Source: Kingdonia uniflora
Lineage: Eukaryota > Streptophyta > Magnoliopsida > Ranunculales > Circaeasteraceae
Reading direction: 5' to 3'
Assembly: GCA_014058105.1 (NCBI GenBank)
Contig: JACGCM010001927.1
Span: 1,116,001-1,180,000 of the forward strand
Length of the DNA: 64,000 nt
A program made the position numbers and the translations under genes. Below the pieces are notes generated by a model. That model had not been told where the DNA came from. It saw only the letters and a program-made list of their open reading frames with translations, and made no database searches. Positions 20,990 through 32,647 of this stretch are shown piece by piece (within the stretch, counting starts at the first letter, position 1; every line of letters starts with the position of its first letter).

Positions 20990-23900
20990 TGTCAAATTTC
21001 TACATCACGATGCATTAGTCATAATGCTCAAGATGAAACAGTTTGTCATGCACATAATGATGATCGATACTGGAAGCGGTATTGAAATTCTTTTTCAGAG
21101 TACGATCGACCAGATGGGTTTGGCTGACCAAGTCATTCAGAGCGACACCGACATCAGCGGGTTCAACGGCTCTAGGGTAGAACGAGTGGGCAAGATTATC
21201 TTATCTATTACTGCAGGACCAGCCACTATCGATGTTGTTTTCTACGTCATCAATGCCAAGTCTCGCTATCTTGGGATTATTGGCCATTGCTGGATACACA
21301 ATATGGAAGCAATTGCTTCCATCTATCAACAAGCACACTGGTTCAAGCACGATAACAGTATTTGCTGGATCAGAGGTAGTTAAAAAATTTCTCGAGCTTG
21401 TGAAAATACTGTCTCTGCAATCCTAGATACTTTAAATAGATTGGCCGCATAGCAATTACTGAAAATTGATCTCCTCGACGATCAATCACCTACAGAGGAG
21501 CCCATGGAATATGTCGGCATTGATGGACCTAGCAGAGGCACATTCATCAAAACTAATCTGATTTAGCACGATAAAGATGCTCTCATCCAGTTCCTGCAAC
21601 TCAATCGAGATATTTTTACATGGTCATTCGAAGAAATGCTCGGAGTCGATCCAGCTATGGCTTGCCATAAGTTAGCCATCAACGTCAACGCCCTAGTGGT
21701 CAAACAGAAACAGCGATAAATTTTACCTCGTCTTTGAGATGAAGTTAACACCGAGATCGAGAAATTGATCAAAGTGGGATTTATTCGAGAAGCTAAGTAT
21801 TCGTATTGGATATCCAACATTGTCACTATCCCAAAGAAGAACGGAAAAGTCCGCGTTTGCGCAGATTTCACAGATCTGAACAAACATACTCCAAAAGACA
21901 GTTTTCCTCTTCCCAACATTCATTAGATCCTCGATTCCACTGCAGGCCATGATCTTCTATCTATGATGAATACTACTTCACGATATAATCAAATCCCACT
22001 TCTGGAAGAAGATCAAGATAAGACAACATTCATCACCGAAAGTGGCATTTACTGTTACAAAGTCATGACCTTCGGGCTCAAGACCGCAGGGGCCACATAT
22101 CAACGATTGATGAATGCTATGTTCAAAGCACACCTGGGAAAAATTGTTAAAGTTTACATCGATGATCTCATGTGCAAAAGCATACAGTCAGTTAATCACA
22201 TCTCATATCTCAACACAATATTCAACATCCTTTGATCTTATAGAATGCGTCTCAACCCTGATAAGTGTCAATTCGGGGTACATTCTGGCCACTTTCTAGG
22301 CTACCTCATTTGCAAGAAAGGGATCGAGGCTGATCCAGATCAAATTCGAGCTCTCCTCGTAATGCCTTCTCCAAAGACAACGAAAGACATTCAAAAACTC
22401 ACTGGCAAGATTGTCGATATCAACCGTTTCGCCTCTAAATCTACAGACCGCTGCTGGTGGCTATTCCTATTACTCCACTGATGTACCAAATGAGGAAAGG
22501 TTTAGCCAACCGCAAAAGTCATATGGACATAAGAATGCGAAGCAACTTTTCAGCATCTCAAAATCTATTTGGGGAGGTCTCCCATAATGAGCACCCAGTA
22601 GGTAATGAGGAACTGATAATCTACCTAGCAGTCATAGATTCTTTTCTTAGTTTGGTTCTCATTCGCCTGGAAGGGAAATTAGAGAAACCGGTCTTCTTCA
22701 TCGGCAAAACACATTAACCAGCAGAAACAAGGTACTCTAAAATTGAGAAACTTCTTCTAACCCTTGTTTACACTTCACAGAAACTCAAACACTATTTTCA
22801 AGCACATTCCGTCAAAGTGATGACGAACTACCCACTTTGGGAAGTTCTGTCTAAAAAAAGGAAATCACGAAGAGTACAACAATGGTTAGTCTGTTTGGGC
22901 AAATATGATATCAAGTTCAAACAACGTCATTCCGAATAAGGTCAGGCCGTTACCGATTTTCTCATAGATTTTCCAGTGGAGGATCCCGAGTGGGAGGAAC
23001 ACAACCCAGACCATACCGAAAACACACCAGAGAATCCAACCCCCAAGCCATTCAATGAATGAGCTGACTCGATAACTACGTCAGGGTTGAGGCTTCTCAC
23101 AGATGGATTAGTAGGACCCGCAGGGTCAGGAATGGGATCATTTTGATTACTCCTTCAAATGTCAGAATTGAGAAATCAATTCACTTAGATTTTGAGGCCT
23201 CAAACAATGTCACCGAGTATGAAGTTCTTATTCACGGACTTGACCTCGCTCTTGAGCTCGACGTCCCTAAACTCTCAGTTTACGCAGATTTATTACTTAT
23301 CGTTCATCATTATTCCGAGCAATACAAGAAGAATGAGAAGATGATCAAATACCCAACCCTTGTTGCAGATAGGATGACTAAGTTTACGAAAGTAAATCTT
23401 AAATATCTTCCTTGAGGGGAGAACAGATGCGCCGATTCCTTGGCATATCTAGCCAGGGTCTTGGGTACAGAAACTCGATATCTCCAGATTAAAATCTTTT
23501 CCGCCTATCCATTATAAGGCCTTACCTCAAGTGCCTCTTGAAGTCAAAAGCAGACGAACTGCTCTGCGAATTATGTGAAGGAACTTGTGGCTCCCACGTC
23601 GTGAGTAGATCATTAGCGAACCGAATAATAACTCAAGGAGTATTCTGGCCCAGCATGTGCAAGCAATCATAAGAGTATTCCCGCAGATATGACACCTGCC
23701 AGAGATATGGAAATATGATATGCGCCCCTGCGCTCGAGCTCCATGCAAGCAAGGCCTTCTAGCCATTCAAAAGATGGGCACTAGACCTCATCGGCAAATT
23801 CTCTAACTCTCCAGGTAATCGCCGCCACCTACTCGTAGCTACCGATTACTTTATAAAATGGGTAGAAGAAATTCCACTATGTTGAACCAGAGAAGAAGAG

Positions 23901-24640
23901 GTCATCTCTTTTATCTGGAACCACATAATCAATCAATTTGGGTGCCCTCACCTAATTCGTATCGATAACGGGCCTCAATTTGTGGGAGATAAGGTCGTAA
24001 CCTTCCTAAATTACCACAATATCATCTATTTACCATCCAATCCATACTATCCTCAAGGTAATGGCTAAGCCAAAATCACAAACAAAACCATCGTGGATGG
24101 ACTCATGAAAAGGCTTCACTCACAGAAAAAAGTAAATTGGGTTCGCGAACTACCTCACGTCCTGTGGGTGTATCAAACCACTCCCCGACAGTCCACTGGG
24201 TGTACCCCATTCCTTCTTGCTTATGGTACTGGGGCAGTTATTCCTTCTGAATATCATTATCCAGTTCGTAATCACGAGCTAACTGACAAGGAAAATAAGT
24301 TTGAATTGGCTTGTAACCTTAATATGATAGATGAGACCAGGGAACGCGTTGTCGCTAGCCTAGGTCAATATCATCATATGATTGCCAGGTCGTACAATTA
24401 CCGAGTTTGGAGCCGAACTTTCCAAATCAGAGATCTCGTCCTCTGAGAAATTCCTCAACATCGTAAAGAGCCCCACGCTTGAAAATTAGTTGAAAATTGA
24501 GAGGATCCATTCATTATCACAGGTCTCTCAGGCCTGGGATCATACTATCTCATGACAGAAGAGGGAATCCCCGTTTCAAATCCTTAGAATACTAGACGAC
24601 TGAAATGGTACTATCGTTAGGCGTCTCACTACTTCATTCC
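20990..24640 (+). pseudogene. pol: pol of element 2: protease, RT, RNase H, aRNH, integrase
   Basis: Protease is open from 21024 to 21383, with the active site MIDTGSGIEILF and the later YLGIIGHCWIH. RT (about 21600-22480) shows DFTDLNKHTPKDSFPLP, FGLKTAGATYQRL and the catalytic VYIDDLMCK. RNase H shows LIIYLAVIDS and FFIGKT after a frameshift near 22480-22600. The archaeal RNase H (23095-23450) has TDG, TEYEVLIHGLDLAL and a CADSLAYLA end. Integrase has a zinc-finger remnant (CEGTCGSH to CQRYGN), WALDLIG and IDNGPQF. The third catalytic site reads GNG-stop-A-K (24063-24074): glutamate is replaced by lysine, so the enzyme would be inactive even without its stops. At least three frameshifts. 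Confidence 0.93.
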
Positions 24641-24754
24641 CATGTTTTGTTATTTGTTTTGCAATTCCAAAAGTGAGATTCTTATCTCCATCCAATGTAA
24701 AATTTAAACTTATCAATAAAAGTTTTTTTCACAATGTCGTTCTCTTCACGAAAT

Positions 24755-25600
24755 AGTTGTCCACATTCTACAGATTCAAGCATAGATAATACTAGCTTAC
24801 AATCAATATTTTCTAAGATCGGTCAAGAATATTACTTGATTGGCTTCTATTACTACATCTCTTCGAAGGTGGCAAGTGTAAAAAATTGTTCCACATCAAA
24901 GACTCTGCCAAACAAGAGATAAAACAAAGGTAATACTAGTCTTTATCTTTTATAACTTGTTTGGTTCACTTCAGTAGGCTGGATCAAGGATAACATTTGG
25001 TTCAGCTTAATCTTTACATCTCTACAAAGGTGGCAAGTGTAAAAACTTGTTCCACATCAAAGACTCAGCCAAACAAGAGATAAGACAAAGGTAATACTAG
25101 TCTTCATCTTTTACAACTTATTTGGTTCACTTCAGTAGGCTGGATCTAGGATAATACTTGGCTCAGCTTAATCTTTACATCTCTACGAAGGTGGCAAGTG
25201 TAAAAAGTTGTTCTACATCAAAGACTCAGCCAAACAAGAGATAAGACAACGGTAATACTAGTCTTCATCTTTTACAACTTGTTTGGTTTACTTCAGTAGG
25301 CTGAATCGAGGATAGCACTTGGTTCAGCTTAATCTTTACATCTCTGCGAAGGTGGCAAGTGTTAAAACTTATTCCACACCAAAGACCCAGCCAAGCAGAA
25401 GATTAGGCAAAGGGCATACTAGCTTTCATCTTTTTCAATATGTCTGTAACATTTCTATAGTTCAAATCAAGTTTCAACTTGGTTTAACTCAACCCGCTTC
25501 TGCGATTAAAGCAAATGTGAAAACTTTGTTTTATATCAAAGACACCGCCAGACACAAGATAAGGTAATGGTCATACTAGCTTTCATCTATAACAATGTGT
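24755..25600 (+). repeat. 161-base tandem repeat array of element 2
   Basis: Four good copies and a degenerate fifth. The landmark ggtggcaagtgt starts at 24868, 25029, 25190 and 25351, exactly 161 bases apart. Each unit also has ggttcagcttaatctttacatctct and agactcagccaaacaagagataag. It lies between integrase and the end of antisense gene c. Confidence 0.94.
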
Positions 25601-25632
25601 ATGCGATAATTCTATTTATTTTTAAGTCAAAA

Positions 25633-28600
25633 TCATACTACAAAAGATTCTTTTCCGCTAGTGTTAGCAATATTTTCCCCCACATCATCAAGAGATCTAT
25701 CTTTCAGTTTACGGGCCACAGCAGCTCTGCCTTGATATATTGATTCAGCAGTTCGAGGGCCCAGTTGGGTCTCCATGGCACCTAGACAGTTCCCTTGATC
25801 TACCTTAGCTCCACAGATACATCTCTTATCCGACAGAGTTTTGAGCAAGGTACCTCGTTCTGACTCAAATCTTTTAACTTCCTCTACAAAATATGCAATG
25901 ATCACCCTTAACAGGTCATTTCGAGACACACCAGGTACTATCACTACGGCAAATCTTGCCTTCAACCTCTCGAGACGTACCTTTAACCTAACACAATTGT
26001 CCTTCCATTCAATTATTTTCGCATCGAACTTATCATGATAAATGGAATCGTCTTTCAATTTGGCAATATACTGTGCCGACTCAGCTAGGTTTATGGCTTC
26101 TAAATCTACTACTCGGGCACAAAGTCTAACAATTTTTGCGTTCAACTCTTCCTTAGCCGGCAGATTTTTCAACAATTCCTCCTTCCTCTTCACTAGCAAG
26201 TTATTTGCTTTGATCTCCCCCACCAAAACTTTTATCCTAATAAGAGCAGTATCCAGCTTATGCTGGCATTCCCTTAAATTCATATTTCCTTTCTGAACAT
26301 ACCCTAAATTTGAGATACGTCACTTTCTAGCTCTCTAATGCGACTTGAGAGACTAACTACATCCCCTCGAACTAAAGGAGCCTTAACCTCAGTTTTACTT
26401 CCCCCAAAGCACTCTCTAGCCTCGGCTTTCTTGGCACGAGCAATGGCTTGATCCTTTTCGGCTTTAAGTCGAGCAACTCTCTCGCTTAAGTTATCACACA
26501 TACGCTGCATTTCTCAGAATTTCATATCCTTGGCATGGAGTGCTATTTGCAAATGTTCAGCTACGGCCTTCGAAGCCGATAGATTTTCTCGAGCTGGCCT
26601 CAGCTCGTCATCCTTTTCGATAAATTTTTGACTCATTCACTCCAGGTCGTTCCTACATCTTTAAAGATCATATCGACATTGTTTCTTAGACAGTTCCAGC
26701 GCTTGAATACGGTATTGAGCCGTGTCGGCCTGTTTACCCTTCATAGCCAACGCGTCGACCTGACGTTGGAGTTTATCGACACGTGTTATGGCCTCAGATA
26801 GATTTTATAATCCCTTCTTAATTTCATATTCTTTCTCCTCAACCTAGATAGTCAGGTAGGAAACGACCTGATTCAACTTCGTAAGTCTGAAATGCACTTT
26901 TACGTATTGATCCTCTCTGTTCTCGTTCACCTCCTTCATCCTTTCGAACTGCTCTGCAAATTCCCGATTGCACATGAGTACGTTGTCCTCAAGTGCACAA
27001 GATGAATCCAATTCGACCTAGGAAATATAACAAATTTTAGTACAGTTCGATTCGGGAAATTTAATGCCTAATATACACATACAGCATTCTACGGACTACG
27101 TGGTTTCAAACATCTGTTTCCAAGTACTTTTAGACTAAAAGCTTGGAGTCCATTCTCAGATGAACATTTCATGAATCTTCTTTCAGCGTACAAGGTACAC
27201 ACTTTCAATATCTTATTATGTATTCATAGCATTAGATTTTTGCTATGCATTTCTATCATATTTACGTGGTAACTTAACGTTGGTGTAACATGAAAGTTGA
27301 ATAACCTAAACAGATCTAACCTGCAGCTCAGCTTGCACAGGCAGCAAGGCTTTAGAGGTTTATCTTTCCCTAGCAATTCCATACTCTAACTCATTTATCT
27401 TGAGACTCATCTCTCTAACTACCTATAAAAGATTTATAAACAGAGCCAACATACAAAAGTTTCTTCCTCACTCAGAAGTTATACAACTTACAGATATTTA
27501 TACAATGCAACTACCCTACCTTTTCACTCCCACATTCTAGAAGCTCGACATCATCCCCTTGGTTGTCAAGAACTATATGGCGGGAGACACCATCCAGACC
27601 ATCCACGACTCTCACCACTTTCGCTTCCTCATCTTCCACCTTAATATAGGTGTCAGCCTTAATGGCATCCACCTCCTCCTGAGAATAGCCCTTCAGCATC
27701 AAGTGACAACCCAGTCTGTCACACTTCCTAGCAATCTCATCTAGGTTAGCCTTGGCCTCGACCTGTAGCTGGCCGATCGCCACGGTGTGAGTAGCCTTCA
27801 GCTGCCTGACTTCCTTCATGGCTTCAGTCTTAGCTAGAGCTAGGTCTTTCTCCAGCTCGCTCTTCACCTTCTTCAACTCGGATTTTTCATCTTCAATACC
27901 GAGCCAAATCCGCTTGATAAGACGAGCAACCTGCAAAAATTATATCGATCTCAGTTATTAGTTCGAAGTATGTTAAATATTTCCTTCTGATAACATAACA
28001 CTTACCATCCTGTTTGTGTCTTCCTCCCCATGGGAGCCGTCAACCTGGCCCTTTCCTCAACCTCCCTAAGCTCATCCACCGCAGAAGGTCGTACCTCAGC
28101 GACCTTCTCCCCAGAGGATTCGACCCATCCTCCTTTTCTCTTTAGCGACCTTACCACTTTCCGTGGCATCTGGGGCCAGCATAGTCTTTAGCATCCGTTT
28201 CTTCAGAAAGAGTTGAGCTACCTTGATCAACTTAACAGGTTTCGGCTAAGCCGAAATGCCAGTTCCAGGGGTCTTGGAAGGATTCGGTCGAGCATCCTCA
28301 CCACTTGTTTACCTTTTTCCTTCATCAACCCCCACCATCAACCTAGCAGACTGAGCCTTTCGAACCTTTTTTGACCTACTATCAACTCTCTTCATTATAC
28401 TCAGGCCGAGTTCCCTCAAGAGGAGTTTGAGTTTAGTCTCCTCCTCCACAACTTTGTCCAACAGGGATTCTTTCCATTCCACTGTGGATTTCACGCATGC
28501 AATAACACGCTTTACTATCAGCTACAGTTGTCAACAAAATATAACAATAATTCTATCTACACATGTCCATACTTACTTTGCTTTACAGATCTAAATTGAA

Positions 28601-29391
28601 GGTCCAAAGGTTCTTCAACATCTCTTTGAAGGCAATTACCCTTTACCCATATGATGTTGTCATTCCAGGTTCGACCTGCTGAATTCAGATCGAAAAAATG
28701 ATGCCGAGTTACACTCGCACAGATATACAACCCCCCACTGGCCTTAAAATTCTTCACCTCATAAAACTACAGAACGTCGACAAGGGTTATCCTCCGCACA
28801 TTTTCTTACCTTTCATTCAGATGGTCACATACACTTATTACCTCCCTCATGTTCTCGTTCATTTGAACAGGACATGCCCCAATTGCATTAATAATCCCCT
28901 TCGCCAAATTGGTGAGGGGAAAACTCAACCCATACTCTAATTGAAAGAGGTCACTCTGGACATCACCATCGAAATACTCTAACAAGATCGATTCATCTAT
29001 AGCCCTATCTTGTTTTTCTACGTCCAAATCTGCCAAAAGGTAAAAATACTCTTTCCCCTCCACTACCGTACAACCCCTAAATTGCCTACCGACAAACTCT
29101 ACACATTTACCCCACTTCCCTCCTACAGCCTCCTTGACTTTACAAAATTCTCTAAAGGCATCAGAACCCAGAGGATACGACACCAACTGACCAGGGAAAC
29201 CTGGGAATTGTTCCAGTCCTCCTTCCTCTTCATTATCAGACTCATTCGTCTGACCAGAGGTCAAAACCTCATTAACAGATAAACTACTCATCTAAAAAAC
29301 AAATTCTACAGGCTCGTTTTCGACCTACAAAGATGCCTCTCACACTCAACCTTCATACAGGTTAAGGTATGTATCATTTTCCCATCTATGT

Positions 29392-29448
<57 letters not shown>

Positions 29449-29923
29449 CAATCATTCACGTATAACACATATCTTTAAACTATAAAAAATCAAAAATAAT
29501 TGCATGCACCTCTACTAACCTTCCGTATCCGAATAAGAATCGGCAGTAGAATCAAGCTTTTCTCTTACAATGCTGTTGTGCTGCCACCTACGAGATCCCG
29601 AATCTTTTGCCCTCTTCAATCGTTTATCGCCTTCAGATAACTCTTTATCGACTCCCCTGATTTTTCATCTTTCTCTCTGAGATAAAACGTTTGTTTGGAG
29701 ACGAAGATAAACTATTTATCCTTTCTCTCTCATGCAGCTGGCATTTTTTGCTCTTCGCACGAACTGTCCTCGATTCCAGAACCGAGGCATCCTTTCCACT
29801 CTCCATGTCAGATGCCTTATACCTTTTTGATAAAACCACATTTCCATCATTACAATCCCCCTTATTTTTTAACATATTTTTTTCTCTTATTTCTATATCT
29901 TCCTCTGACCTTCCTATACTCAT
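25633..29923 (-). pseudogene. Antisense gene c of element 2: Transposase_28-like plus coiled coil
   Basis: The gene is read in exons from 29923 down to 25633. Exon 1 (29923-29645) begins MSIGRSEEDIEIREKN and has a counterpart in B at 48496. An exon at 29291-28806 (161 residues, uninterrupted) carries SYPLGSDAFREFCKVK and LFQLEYGLSFPLTNLAKG, resembling the Transposase_28 family. A likely intron (AAAG/GTAAGA to TTCTGTAG) leads to FYEVKNFKASGG and FFDLNSAGRTWNDNIIWVKG (28757-28557). Coiled-coil exons follow (28494-28309, 27936-27511, 26510-26304). The last exon (26283-25633, 216 residues open) has IAYFVEEVKRFESERGTLL, a C-x-C-x8-C group (CICGAKVDQGNC) and AMETQLGP. The (TA)n run at 29389-29444 lies in the first intron. 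Few stops and long open exons suggest it decayed less than pol. Function unknown. Confidence 0.68.
29389..29444. repeat. (TA)n microsatellite
   Basis: About 28 TA units in an intron of antisense gene c. Such runs are common in plant introns, and nothing suggests a special role. Confidence 0.95.
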
Positions 29924-30247
29924 GATGACTCACACTGTTCGATGTCAGAGCTCAATTTCATTTTGAATACAAAACAAAACTAGAAGCTTCTGCTTTTTCA
30001 TATTTTTGTTTCATAGTCCTTGTTTATCATACTTATAGTGATTGACGTCATTTTCAAAATTGTACAAATATTAAAATTTATTCAAAATATTTGCTAAACA
30101 GTCTCAAAACAGATTCGCCTCTATAGAGGATCCGATTGAGTTATATTATTTATGTTTCTTTCACAACATTTATGTTATTCATAAGACATACTTTACGCAG
30201 CATCCCTCACAGCTTTGGTACACTTAAGCAACCAGTATCTAATCACA

Positions 30248-30541
30248 TTATTCGTCGATCCACATATCTTCAAATTTGATCTCTACTCTAGGGATCAAAC
30301 CCACCAACCTTTCTAATTCTACCGAATCACTCATGAATACACGAAAGAATACTTCATAAAAATAATGAACATACTCAAGATCTCTGTTCCTTATGTCTAA
30401 TCCTTCGACCTGACATTCCCTCACTGGCAACTCAGCATTGTAACCAAGCAAACCGAAGATCCTTTCCTGCACTTCAGCAGTTTTTATAGCCAATCGTCCT
30501 TCTGTGGCATGATGAATCCTCTAAGATCGAGTCTGTACCAT
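30248..30541 (-). pseudogene. Small antisense ORF b of element 2 (one stop)
   Basis: The start ATG at 30541 is chosen because B has the same opening: MVQTRS here and MVRTRSER there, followed by HHATEGRLAIKTAEVQERIF here and HHAAEGRLAIRISEVRERIF in B. The frame then runs to 30248 (97 residues) with one stop at the seventh codon, a G-to-T or similar change of GAG. The middle reads GLLGYNAELPV and the end YFYEVFFRVFMSDSVELERL. The protein is predicted all-helical and fairly acidic. A TATA-like run (30571-30565) lies only about 25 bases upstream, close for a promoter. Homologous in position, and weakly in sequence, to element 1 ORF b. Confidence 0.6.
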
Positions 30542-31463
30542 CCTAACCTTCCCCCGTATATTTTTTTTATACAAATCGTATTACTCATATATATAAATTT
30601 CTCGATCACTTCCCCCTTTTGACGTGGTTTATACCTAGTATCAATGAGCAGAAAACCTAAACTATTTGAACTTATCTCCTCAGCCAAACCTACACTATTT
30701 ACCATTTCGACCTCATACAGCGAAGAGTTGTTCCTCTATAGACCTATAATAGTTCAAATTTTCAATTTCGTATTTCCTACAATTTCTATCCCTCACCTAT
30801 TGAACATAAATCAATTATAATTGTACGACATTGACATCACATATTTATCTCAGTTCGAACAGCATTGCAACATTGCTTCATCCCTTATCAGCAGTTATTC
30901 AACTAACACCCAACATAATTAAGTTCGATTCAAGACATTTTTCTGTATACAGTTTAGTAAATATCAACTTTTATTCATATCAAAAACATAGTACATACGA
31001 TTTACAGATAACGTATTTTCACACAGGAATACAATAGAATGTTATCCATCTAGCACCGAACTCTAGATATTTTACAGATAACGAGTTTTCCCTGTTTGTT
31101 TAAAGCTATAGGTCATTCTGGTATGGTAAGGCATCATGTTGTCCAGTTCTTCTTACTTCAGTAATTTTTCAACCTGATGCAAAGAAGACAGTGGAACCAA
31201 CCAAAAATTTTCCTCACATGGCTCGGTTGAAGCCCAGTTGAACTCCAAGCGAGAACTATGTAAGCAGTGAACTCAGTGTTGGTACCCACAAAACAAGATG
31301 AAAGGTCTTCTGAGCACAGAACCACGATGGTAATGCGTCAGGAGGACCTCCCTTCCCATCCACCTCCTCCACTGCCATCACCACCTCTACTATAACCACC
31401 ACCACCGTAGAGTTGGTAGAGATGAAGAGAACCCAGCCTTAAAATCCCTGGCAACACATAAAA

Positions 31464-31766
31464 TCAGCATATCAGCCCCGCAGATACACCTTTCCCTACA
31501 TATAAACCCCTAACCCTATCTTCCGTAAGGGTGCGGAGACAGGCCCAGCGTTCCTTGTCTGTCAAGGCGAAGACATGAAATCTCCACTTATAGTAGAAAT
31601 CTTCCTCAGCTTCAACCGCTTCCACTCCCGACAAGCCTTGGTATGTCAGAGGAATAGGGGCTGGGATTACCATTTCCAAGGAACGATCACCAAAGTACTT
31701 CAACTTCAACCTCTACATTTCAGATGCAATCCTCTCTTCAAAAACCATACTCCAAGTTTTCACCAT
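31464..31766 (-). pseudogene. Small antisense ORF a of element 2 (one stop)
   Basis: From ATG 31766 the frame reads MVKTWSMVFEERIASEM, one stop, then RLKLKYFGDRSLEMVIP, TYQGLSGVEAVEAEEDF and YYKWRFHVFALTDKERWACL, ending at 31464 (100 residues). B has the same start (MVKTR) and order at 46635-46955. Element 1 ORF a shares the FG and Y-x-x-W blocks. A TATA box (TATATAA, near 31829-31820) is about 55 bases upstream, so the gene probably has its own promoter just inside the 3' LTR. No known family. Confidence 0.62.
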
Positions 31767-31819
31767 CTCAGAGAAATTTACGCATGCAAGAATTGTTCCA
31801 AAGAATTGATCAAGGTACT

Positions 31820-31829
31820 CTTTATATAA
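31820..31829 (-). promoter_or_regulatory. TATA box for antisense ORF a of element 2
   Basis: GGGTTATATAAAGAG on the minus strand, about 55 bases before the ATG at 31766. Confidence 0.5.
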
Positions 31830-32051
31830 CCCTAACTTTATTGTGCAGGTACGTTTTCCCAAGCGTCATCATTTATTACAGACGCGATTATTCAAATACA
31901 ACCTTCATAAACTTCCACATCATCATTTAATACCCATCACTTCCCAATATCACATAACTTCTATCCAGTCAAACGCAATCATTGCTCTGTTTTGAATTTA
32001 CAACTTTTAACCTATTCCTTCTCAACCAAAACTACTCGTGACTTTGGTTGC

Positions 32052-32062
32052 AAGGGGGTGAT
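32052..32062 (+). other. Polypurine tract of element 2
   Basis: aagggggtgat directly precedes TGTAGGGA of the 3' LTR. B has the counterpart gagggggcgat on the minus strand (46309-46299). Confidence 0.85.
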
Positions 32063-32642
32063 TGTAGGGACTTATCCCTCGACCTCACTCATAATTGATC
32101 CCACACAGTTTGATTTACTTCTATCTCAGTTTCATGCAATTTTATTACTTAACACTCCAGTCAAACATTCCAACCACTCCCACGAACTACTCAAGAACGT
32201 GAGTCAAGCTAAATACAGAAAATATTATTTAGTCAAAGGCACCTGTCTCCCACGAACTCGTCAGTTATCCAGTCAACTGCCATTAACCACGTTATTAGGA
32301 AGACGTGCTCCAGCACGACGAAGAGCTGTGGGAGAAGCCTATATAAAGGAAAAGTTCCAGAAGATATAGGGACGAAGAAAAATTACTCAAACTTCTTATT
32401 TACGAGATCAAAAGCATTTCTATATTATAGAAATCGCTTGTAATAAAGATATCCACTCCAAGTAATAAAGATACTATTACAAAAATCCTCCATACGAGGT
32501 TATGGTTTTTTACCTGTTCATAGGTTTTCCACTCTAAAAACATATGTCTTCAATTCTTGCTTTATATTAGCATATTGTTATAGGATTATTGGTGTGATAG
32601 CTAATTTCTAATCGAATCGGGCTACGGAATTTAGCCATTACA
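32063..32642 (+). repeat. 3' LTR of element 2
   Basis: Pairs with 18528-19104 and is followed directly by agtat. Confidence 0.94.
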
Positions 32643-32647
32643 AGTAT
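32643..32647. repeat. Target-site duplication of element 2 (right)
   Basis: agtat, identical to 18523-18527. A's aRNH frame resumes here. Confidence 0.93.

Larger units (their letters stand above)
18528..32642 (+). mobile_element. Element 2: Tat-type Ty3/Gypsy LTR retrotransposon with antisense genes
   Basis: A 14.1-kb element with LTRs of 577 and 580 bases (TGTAGGGACTTATCCCTCG to GCCATTACA) and a perfect agtat duplication. In order: primer-binding site, gag, protease, RT, RNase H, archaeal RNase H, integrase, 161-base tandem repeats, then antisense genes c, b and a, a polypurine tract and the 3' LTR. Its LTRs belong to the same family as those of A (36607-36840) and B (45593-46298, 62586-63119), so it landed in a relative. 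The coding genes carry stops and some frameshifts. Confidence 0.94.

Noticed and set aside
24755..25600. Regular repeats considered as a CRISPR-like array
   Set aside because: Units of 161 bases are directly adjacent with no unique spacers, and the setting is a plant retrotransposon.
29389..29444. (TA)n run considered as an origin or regulatory element
   Set aside because: A plain dinucleotide microsatellite in an intron.
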